From assembly GCA_024280875.1 (NCBI GenBank), contig JAJRPH010000309.1, positions 1 to 12,839 on the forward strand: a DNA stretch of 12,839 nucleotides, given 5' to 3'. Within the stretch, counting starts at the first letter, position 1. Each line of letters opens with the position of its first letter. The notes under the pieces were generated by a model. That model did no database searches, was not told the origin of the DNA, and worked only from the letters and a program-made list of their open reading frames with translations. The DNA comes from Deltaproteobacteria bacterium. GTDB lineage: Bacteria; Desulfobacterota; Desulfobacteria; Desulfobacterales; Desulfosalsimonadaceae. Both the position numbers and the translations under genes were made by a program. Positions 7,453-12,839 of the stretch are shown piece by piece.

Positions 7453-7487
7453 GTTGTTAATTTCGAAATAAGAGGCTGTTGCATAAA

Positions 7488-10001
7488 ATGCTAACGCCGG
7501 ATTCAGTGGTTGCCCGTTTTTTTGATAAAATCATCATCCGTCATCCCCTGCAGGTGATTGCCTGTCTGTTATGTGTGGTTGCGGCACTCGGCTATTTTAC
7601 AAAAGATTTTAAAATCGACGCATCGGCTGAAACATTAATGCAGGAAAATGATGAGTCGCTGCGCTACGCCCGGGAGATTTACTCGCGCTACGGCATTGAA
7701 GATTTTTTAATCATTGCCTATTCTCCCAAAGCGGACCTTTTGTCTGATCAAGCCCTTGGTCATATCGCGCGCTTACGCGATGAAATTAAAGCAATGGAGC
7801 GGGTTGAGTCCGTTATTACTGTTCTGGATGTTCCGCTGATGGAAAGTCCGCCTTTGCCGATCAAGGAACTGGCCGGTGAGCTTCGGACGCTGTCTTCTCC
7901 GGGTGTTGACCGGGAACTTGCCAGAATTGAGCTGAAGAACAGCCCGCTTTACCGTAATCTTCTTGTCAGCCCGGACTTAAGAACCACAGCGATTCAGATT
8001 AATTTCAAGATTGATAATCTCTTTCAGGATATGGTCCGGCGTCGTGACAGGTTTCGGGACAAGGCCGCGACAGACGGGCTGACGGAGCAAGAGTCTGCCG
8101 CCTATGATCAAATTGTCAGGGATTTGGACACGCACAGCGACTCATGGAATCAAACCCGTCATGAAGATATCGCCCATATCCGCGCAATAATGGATAAGTA
8201 CCGGGGGGATGCCGGCCTTTTCCTGGGTGGCATCAGCATGATCGCGGATGATCTGATCAGTTTTGTGAAAAATGATTTAAAGGTATTTGGTGTTGGGATT
8301 TTTGTTTTCCTGATCCTGACGATGGGAATTATTTTCAGGAAACCGCGATGGGTGGTCCTGCCGATGATCTGCTGCTCTGTTTCCGCAATTGCGATGATCG
8401 GTCTGCTGGGGCTTTTCGGTTGGAAGGTCACGGTCATTTCGTCGAATTTTATCTCCCTTCAGCTGATTATTACCATGTCTTACACCATTCACCTGGTTGT
8501 TCGATATCGGGAATTACTGACGCAGAATCCGGAAAACGATCAGCGGGATCTGGTCGGTGAAACAGTCCGCCTGATGCTGGTGCCGATTGTTTATTCAGGG
8601 ATAACGACCATTGTGGGGTTTGGTTCCCTGGTTTCATGTGATATTGTACCGGTAGTCAATTTCGGATTAATGATGATGGCAGGAATCGCAGTGTCACTGA
8701 TACTGACATTTTTGTTTTTTCCCGCTGGATTGGCTCTGTATAAAAAAACCGCCCCGCCGTCTTCTGTTAATCCACGTCACTCTTTAACGCCGTTTCTGGC
8801 CCGCTTAACGGAATCTCATGGGAAATCGATTCTGGTAATGTGTGCCGCTGCTTTTTTTTTCAGCGTCATCGGTATTTCCCGGCTGGTTGTTGAAAATTCA
8901 TTTATCAATTATTTTAAAAAATCAACCGAGATATATCAGGGAATGACGGTTATTGATCAGCAGCTTGGAGGAACCACGCCTTTGGATGTCATCATTGATT
9001 TTGGTGATGGACAAACACCGGGTGAGACGACTGCCCCAAAAATCACAACGGCAGTTTCGAATGAATTTGACGAATTTGATGAGTTTGAAGAACCCGAAGA
9101 GGCCGGAGCAAATAAATACTGGTTTACGTCTTACAAAATGAATAAGGTCCTGGAGGTACACGACTATCTGGATCGCCTCCCTGAAACCGGGAAGGTATTG
9201 TCCCTGGGGACAATGATGAAGATAGCGACAAAATTAAACGACGGAAAGCCGTTGGACAGTTTCGAATTATCACTGGTTTATAATGAAATACCGGATCGGT
9301 ACAAGGAGCTGCTGGTAAAACCCTACGCGTCGGTTGAGAATAATGAAGTTCGCTTTTCTCTGCGTGTCCGTGATTCCGATGAAACCCTGAGGCGAAATGA
9401 GCTGTTAAACCGAATCCGGCATGATCTCATCAAGAATCTGGGCTATCCGGAAAAAAATGTTCATCTCACAGGAATGATGGTACTATACAATAATATGCTT
9501 CAAAGCCTTTTTAAATCCCAGATCGAGACGCTTGGAATCGTAATCCTGGCTTTGTTGATTATGTTTTTTATCCTTTTCAGATCCTATTATCTGGCAATTA
9601 TTGCGATATTTCCCAATTTACTGTCAATCGGGGTGGTTCTTGGTGCCATGGGATGGCTGAATCTACCGCTGGATATGATGACGATTACCATTGCATCTAT
9701 CAGTGTGGGGATTGCTGTGGATGACACAATTCATTATATTCACCGGTTTAAAGATGAGATTAAAATTGACGGAAATTATATCCAGGCCATGCACAGGTGT
9801 CACGCAAGCATCGGCTATGCCATGTTTTACACTTCAGTTACGGTAATTGTCGGGTTTTCCATACTGGTTTTATCGAATTTTATCCCCAGCATGTTATTCG
9901 GTCTGCTGACAGGACTGGCCATGCTGATCGCGTTAATTTCAGCATTAACCCTTTTGCCGGCCCTGATTATCCTGATTAAACCGTTTGGCCCCGAAGGGTA
10001 A
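7488..10001 (+). CDS. RND superfamily (MMPL/HpnN-like) lipid exporter
   Basis: An 837-residue inner-membrane transporter with the duplicated RND plan. TM1 is at about 18-37, a periplasmic domain at 38-263, TM2-6 at about 266-425, TM7 at 445-466, a second periplasmic domain to about 678, then TM8-12 to the end. The second half carries GIAVDDTIHYIHRF (Asp745, Asp746), the proton-relay region of the family; the matching site in the first half reads Met330-Ser-Tyr-Thr-Ile-His and has no acid. The periplasmic loop has EFDEFDEFEEPEE at 526-538, echoing MlaA. Being with mlaA and mlaC, like HpnN with HpnM in hopanoid clusters, it probably drives lipid movement to the outer membrane; substrate unknown. 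The ATG at 7488 has AGAGG 12 bases upstream; the TTG at 7479 is only 3 bases from it and is less likely. Confidence 0.88.
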   Translation: MLTPDSVVARFFDKIIIRHPLQVIACLLCVVAALGYFTKDFKIDASAETLMQENDESLRYAREIYSRYGIEDFLIIAYSPKADLLSDQALGHIARLRDEIKAMERVESVITVLDVPLMESPPLPIKELAGELRTLSSPGVDRELARIELKNSPLYRNLLVSPDLRTTAIQINFKIDNLFQDMVRRRDRFRDKAATDGLTEQESAAYDQIVRDLDTHSDSWNQTRHEDIAHIRAIMDKYRGDAGLFLGGISMIADDLISFVKNDLKVFGVGIFVFLILTMGIIFRKPRWVVLPMICCSVSAIAMIGLLGLFGWKVTVISSNFISLQLIITMSYTIHLVVRYRELLTQNPENDQRDLVGETVRLMLVPIVYSGITTIVGFGSLVSCDIVPVVNFGLMMMAGIAVSLILTFLFFPAGLALYKKTAPPSSVNPRHSLTPFLARLTESHGKSILVMCAAAFFFSVIGISRLVVENSFINYFKKSTEIYQGMTVIDQQLGGTTPLDVIIDFGDGQTPGETTAPKITTAVSNEFDEFDEFEEPEEAGANKYWFTSYKMNKVLEVHDYLDRLPETGKVLSLGTMMKIATKLNDGKPLDSFELSLVYNEIPDRYKELLVKPYASVENNEVRFSLRVRDSDETLRRNELLNRIRHDLIKNLGYPEKNVHLTGMMVLYNNMLQSLFKSQIETLGIVILALLIMFFILFRSYYLAIIAIFPNLLSIGVVLGAMGWLNLPLDMMTITIASISVGIAVDDTIHYIHRFKDEIKIDGNYIQAMHRCHASIGYAMFYTSVTVIVGFSILVLSNFIPSMLFGLLTGLAMLIALISALTLLPALIILIKPFGPEG

Positions 10002-10055
10002 AAAGAGCTTAGACTGGAAGGATAAGGCGCTTAAACCGGAATAATTGAACTTGTT

Positions 10056-10067
10056 GATTGGCCAATC
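10056..10067. repeat. 12-bp palindrome upstream of mtaD copy 2
   Basis: GATTGGCCAATC is a perfect 12-bp palindrome, 66 bases before the second deaminase start. It could be an operator; no regulator family is recognised from it. No strong promoter or terminator is seen in the 131-base gap around it. Confidence 0.35.
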
Positions 10068-10081
10068 TATCTGACAAAAAA

Positions 10082-10103
10082 CCAAAAGTAGACCTGACCC
10101 CTT
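10082..10103. repeat. possible dispersed-repeat fragment (GTAGACCTGACCCC type)
   Basis: The stretch AAAAGTAGACCTGACCCC resembles, from memory, a short interspersed motif often seen beside REP-associated (Y1) transposase genes in proteobacterial genomes. No transposase is present, so it would be a solitary remnant. Confidence 0.3.
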
Positions 10104-10132
10104 AAACGGAATTCGGTATTTAAAGGTTTAGA

Positions 10133-11455
10133 ATGAAATTTGATCGGATTATTTTCAATGGGATTGTTATTACCGTTAACCCTGATTTTGACATCATTGA
10201 GGACGGGGTGGTCGGCATCAAAGACGGCGTGATCCGGTTCGTCAACCCCCGCAAAAAAGACATTTCACAATACAGTGCAGATGATTTCGTTGATGCCAAC
10301 GGCGGAATCGTGATGCCCGGCCTGATTAATTCCCATATGCACCTGCCCATGTCGTTATTTCGGGGTCTTGCTGATGACCTGCCCCTCGCCCAATGGCTTA
10401 ATGATTATATTTTTCCGGCAGAACAGCAACATATATCATCTGATACGGTAAGGATCGGAACCCTGCTGTCATGCGCGGAAATGATAATGAACGGTACCAC
10501 CACATGCTGTGACGGGTATTTTTATGAAGATGACGTTGCCGCAGCAGTCATTGAAACCGGTTTGCGGGCAGTCCTGGCCCAGGGCGTAATTGACTTTCCA
10601 GCCCCCGGCGTCCCGGATCCTGAAAAAAATGTAGATACCGCAGTTGCATTTGTCAAAAAATGGAAGAACCGGTCTTTGCTTTTAACACCGTCCATCTTCT
10701 GCCACTCCATATATACCTGCTCAGGGGAAAGATTGAAGCAAGCAAAAAAGGCGGCAGATTCACTGGGTGTACTGTTTCAGATTCATGTGGCCGAAACAAA
10801 GGGGGAGACAGACCAGATCGTAGAAGCGCACTCAATGTCGCCGGTACAATATCTTGACTCGCTGGGTATCATCAATGAAAACACGCTGATATCCCATGCC
10901 GTGTGGGTTGATGATGATGATATTGAGGTGCTGGCCGACAGAAACGCTCGAATTGTGCACTGCCCGGAAAGCAATATGAAGCTGGCTTCCGGAGTTGCGC
11001 CAATTCAAAATATGATTGAAAGGGGCATATGTGTCGGCCTGGGAACAGACGGATGCGCAAGCAATAATAACCTTGACCTTTTTGCGGAAATGGATTCTGC
11101 GGCCAAACTTCACAAAGTATTTAAAAAAGACCCCACGGTCATGGACGCCAAAACCGTTATAAAAATGGCCACCATTGAAGGGGCAAAAGCCATCGGTTTA
11201 TTGGATTCGATTGGTTCTCTGGAGCCCGGCAAACAGGCCGATATCATCATCATAGATATCAATAAACCGCACTTGACCCCGATGTATCACCCTGAATCGC
11301 ATTTGGTGTACGCAGTTTGCGGGTCGGATGTGTCTGATGTGTTTGTTGCCGGAAAGGCGTTGATGCGAAACTATGCACCGGTGAGTCTGGATGTAAATGA
11401 CATTATGCGGCAGGCTGTATCGGTGAGTTTAGAAATTAAGCAGAATCATAAATAA
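10133..11455 (+). CDS. mtaD: MtaD-type 5'-methylthioadenosine/S-adenosylhomocysteine deaminase, copy 2
   Basis: A 440-residue paralogue of the deaminase at 1595-2908. Seen catalytic set: His68 and His70 (NSHMHLPM), Trp88 and Glu97 (WLNDYIFPAE), His191, His218 and Glu221 (HVAE), His255 (SHAVWV), Asp306 (LGTDG). The C-terminal third (LGTDG through SHLVYA) is nearly interchangeable with copy 1, but the region around the third metal-site His reads FCHSIYTCS where copy 1 and most family members have a Pro before the His and PY after HS. That divergence next to the active site suggests a different substrate preference among MTA, SAH and adenosine, by inference. AAAGG about 8 bases upstream supports the ATG. 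Adenine deaminase follows after 14 bases, so the two form an operon. Confidence 0.9.
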   Translation: MKFDRIIFNGIVITVNPDFDIIEDGVVGIKDGVIRFVNPRKKDISQYSADDFVDANGGIVMPGLINSHMHLPMSLFRGLADDLPLAQWLNDYIFPAEQQHISSDTVRIGTLLSCAEMIMNGTTTCCDGYFYEDDVAAAVIETGLRAVLAQGVIDFPAPGVPDPEKNVDTAVAFVKKWKNRSLLLTPSIFCHSIYTCSGERLKQAKKAADSLGVLFQIHVAETKGETDQIVEAHSMSPVQYLDSLGIINENTLISHAVWVDDDDIEVLADRNARIVHCPESNMKLASGVAPIQNMIERGICVGLGTDGCASNNNLDLFAEMDSAAKLHKVFKKDPTVMDAKTVIKMATIEGAKAIGLLDSIGSLEPGKQADIIIIDINKPHLTPMYHPESHLVYAVCGSDVSDVFVAGKALMRNYAPVSLDVNDIMRQAVSVSLEIKQNHK

Positions 11456-11469
11456 AAAATCGGGGGAAT

Positions 11470-12839
11470 ATGGATCTTAAAGAACTGATTGCAGCCGCCA
11501 GAGGGGAACAGCAGGTTGACTGTCTGTTCACCAACGCCCGGATCATTAATGTGTTTTCCGGTGAAATCATTCCCGGCCATATTGCCGTATCCGGCGGGTA
11601 TATCGTCGGGATCAGTGATTATCCATCCCAAAAAGTCGTTGACCTGAATAACAGGTATGTTGCCCCCGGATTTATTGACGCTCATGTGCATATTGAAAGT
11701 TCAATGACATCAGTAGCGGAATTTGCCAAAGCAGTTGTCTGCAAAGGAACAACAACCGTGGTTGCCGATCCCCATGAAATCGCCAATGTGATGGGGACGG
11801 CTGGGATTGACTATATGCTGAGGGCCAGTGAGAATCTGCCGGTTGATATATTGTTTACCCTTCCTGCCTGTGTGCCGGCAACAAACATGGAAACCGCCGG
11901 TGCGGTTTTGGGCTCGGAAGCACTGAAGCCGTTTTTAGACTATGAGCGGATTGTGGCATTGGGGGAAATGATGAATTTCCCCGGAGTTATTTTCAGGGAT
12001 GATGCAGTCATTCAAAAAATCAAGGATACCCTTACCCATAAAAAACCGGTGGACGGCCATTCTCCGGGGCTGACCGGAAAAGACTTAAATGCTTATGTGA
12101 CTGCCGGAATTACCAGTGACCATGAATGTACATCTGCTGATGAAGCGATGGAGAAATTACGGTTTGGCATGCATATCATGATCAGGGAAGGGACCGGCGC
12201 TAAAAACTTAAAAGACCTGTTGCCTGTTATCAATGAAAAAACAGCAAATCGGATCATGTGGTGCACGGACGATCGCCATCCCCATGACATATGCAAACAG
12301 GGACATATCGATTTTATTATTCGAAAGGCAGTCCAAAACGGCATTGACCCGATCACCGCCATCCAGGTCGGAACGCTTAATCCGGCCCGATATTTCGGGT
12401 TGAATCAATTAGGAGCCCTCTCACCGGGTAAAAGGTCGGACATGGTGGTGTTCTCGGATTTGAAAAATATCACTGCCGAGGAAGTCTACAGTAACGGCCG
12501 ACTGGTTGCCGCAGACGGTAAATTGATCGGAGAGGATTTTTCAATCGCTTCCGTTTCTTGCCCGTCAGCCATGAATGTCAAAGCCGGTTCCATTAATTTT
12601 AAGATTAAGGCTGAGAAAAATAATATTCGGGTGATAAAACTGGTTTCCGAACAGATCATCACGCGTCAGGCAGTTCATAACGCTAAAGTTGAAAACGGCT
12701 TTATCATCGCAGACGCATCCGAAGATATTTTAAAGTTGGCTGTGGTTGAACGGCACAAGGGCACTGGAAATATCGGCAAGGCATTTGTTTCCGGTTTCGG
12801 TTTAAAGTCCGGGGCCATTGCGTCCAGTGTGGCCCATGA
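11470..12839 (+). CDS. adeC: adenine deaminase, 3' end beyond the window
   Basis: An open frame of 456 codons from ATG 11470 to the right edge; the family is usually near 550-600 residues, so roughly the last fifth is missing. It hydrolyses adenine to hypoxanthine and ammonia at a di-metal amidohydrolase site. Seen in order: PGFIDAHVHIESS (His72, His74), ADPHEIANVMG, PACVPAT, ALGEMMNFPGV, DGHSPGLTGKDLNAY, ITSDHECTS, MIREGTGAKNL, CTDDRHPHD and NPARYFGLNQLGALSPGK. The visible end, SGFGLKSGAIASSVAH, is the conserved start of the C-terminal domain. GGGGG just before the ATG may serve as a closely spaced ribosome site. It is the second gene of the operon with mtaD copy 2 and completes a set of purine-deaminating enzymes. 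Confidence 0.95.
   Translation, partial: MDLKELIAAARGEQQVDCLFTNARIINVFSGEIIPGHIAVSGGYIVGISDYPSQKVVDLNNRYVAPGFIDAHVHIESSMTSVAEFAKAVVCKGTTTVVADPHEIANVMGTAGIDYMLRASENLPVDILFTLPACVPATNMETAGAVLGSEALKPFLDYERIVALGEMMNFPGVIFRDDAVIQKIKDTLTHKKPVDGHSPGLTGKDLNAYVTAGITSDHECTSADEAMEKLRFGMHIMIREGTGAKNLKDLLPVINEKTANRIMWCTDDRHPHDICKQGHIDFIIRKAVQNGIDPITAIQVGTLNPARYFGLNQLGALSPGKRSDMVVFSDLKNITAEEVYSNGRLVAADGKLIGEDFSIASVSCPSAMNVKAGSINFKIKAEKNNIRVIKLVSEQIITRQAVHNAKVENGFIIADASEDILKLAVVERHKGTGNIGKAFVSGFGLKSGAIASSVAH

Noticed and set aside
7479..7487. TTG start for the RND exporter
   Set aside because: AGAGG ends only 3 bases before it, too close for initiation; the ATG at 7488 has workable spacing.
12837..12839. 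TGA at the very end of the window as the stop of adenine deaminase
   Set aside because: It is out of frame; the gene reads ...SSVAH and continues past the edge.

Overview
The window looks like chromosomal DNA from an anaerobic, probably sulfate-reducing deltaproteobacterium (Desulfobacterales-like). The clues are an RnfB with a long N-terminal Fe-S domain, a selenocysteine-containing formate dehydrogenase with a NuoG-like N-terminus, an Mla-type lipid transport operon built around an RND exporter, and moderate GC content with AT-rich spacers. The assignment is inferred from gene types and protein flavour; no marker gene such as rRNA is present.

Layout. (1) 1-400, minus strand: the 5' end of an RnfB-like gene running off the left edge. 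(2) 401-764: an AT-rich divergent intergenic region with short repeats. (3) 765-2908: a purine nucleoside phosphorylase (PNP) overlapping by 4 bases (ATGA) with a first MtaD-type methylthioadenosine/S-adenosylhomocysteine deaminase. (4) 3017-5788: one formate dehydrogenase catalytic subunit, interrupted only by an in-frame TGA at 4151-4153 that is a selenocysteine codon followed by a recognisable SECIS hairpin; a strong inverted repeat follows the gene. (5) 6039-10001: mlaA, mlaC and a two-fold RND/MMPL-type exporter in one operon, with no MCE-domain or ABC gene. (6) 10133-12839: a second MtaD paralogue and then adenine deaminase, which is cut by the right edge after about 456 codons.

How the genes may work together. 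The purine genes all lead to hypoxanthine. MtaD-type enzymes deaminate MTA, SAH or adenosine to the inosine-type nucleoside, the PNP cleaves the 6-oxopurine nucleoside, and adenine deaminase converts adenine directly. The PNP keeps the Asn that selects 6-oxopurines but seems to lack the His that contacts the ribose 5'-OH. With translational coupling to a deaminase, this suggests a 'deaminate first, then phosphorolyse' route for methylthioadenosine. Formate dehydrogenase and RnfB belong to electron metabolism. The mlaA-mlaC-RND operon probably moves lipid between inner and outer membranes; two of its proteins share an unusual acidic/aromatic EFDEFDEF motif.

No insertion sequence, tRNA, rRNA or CRISPR array was seen.
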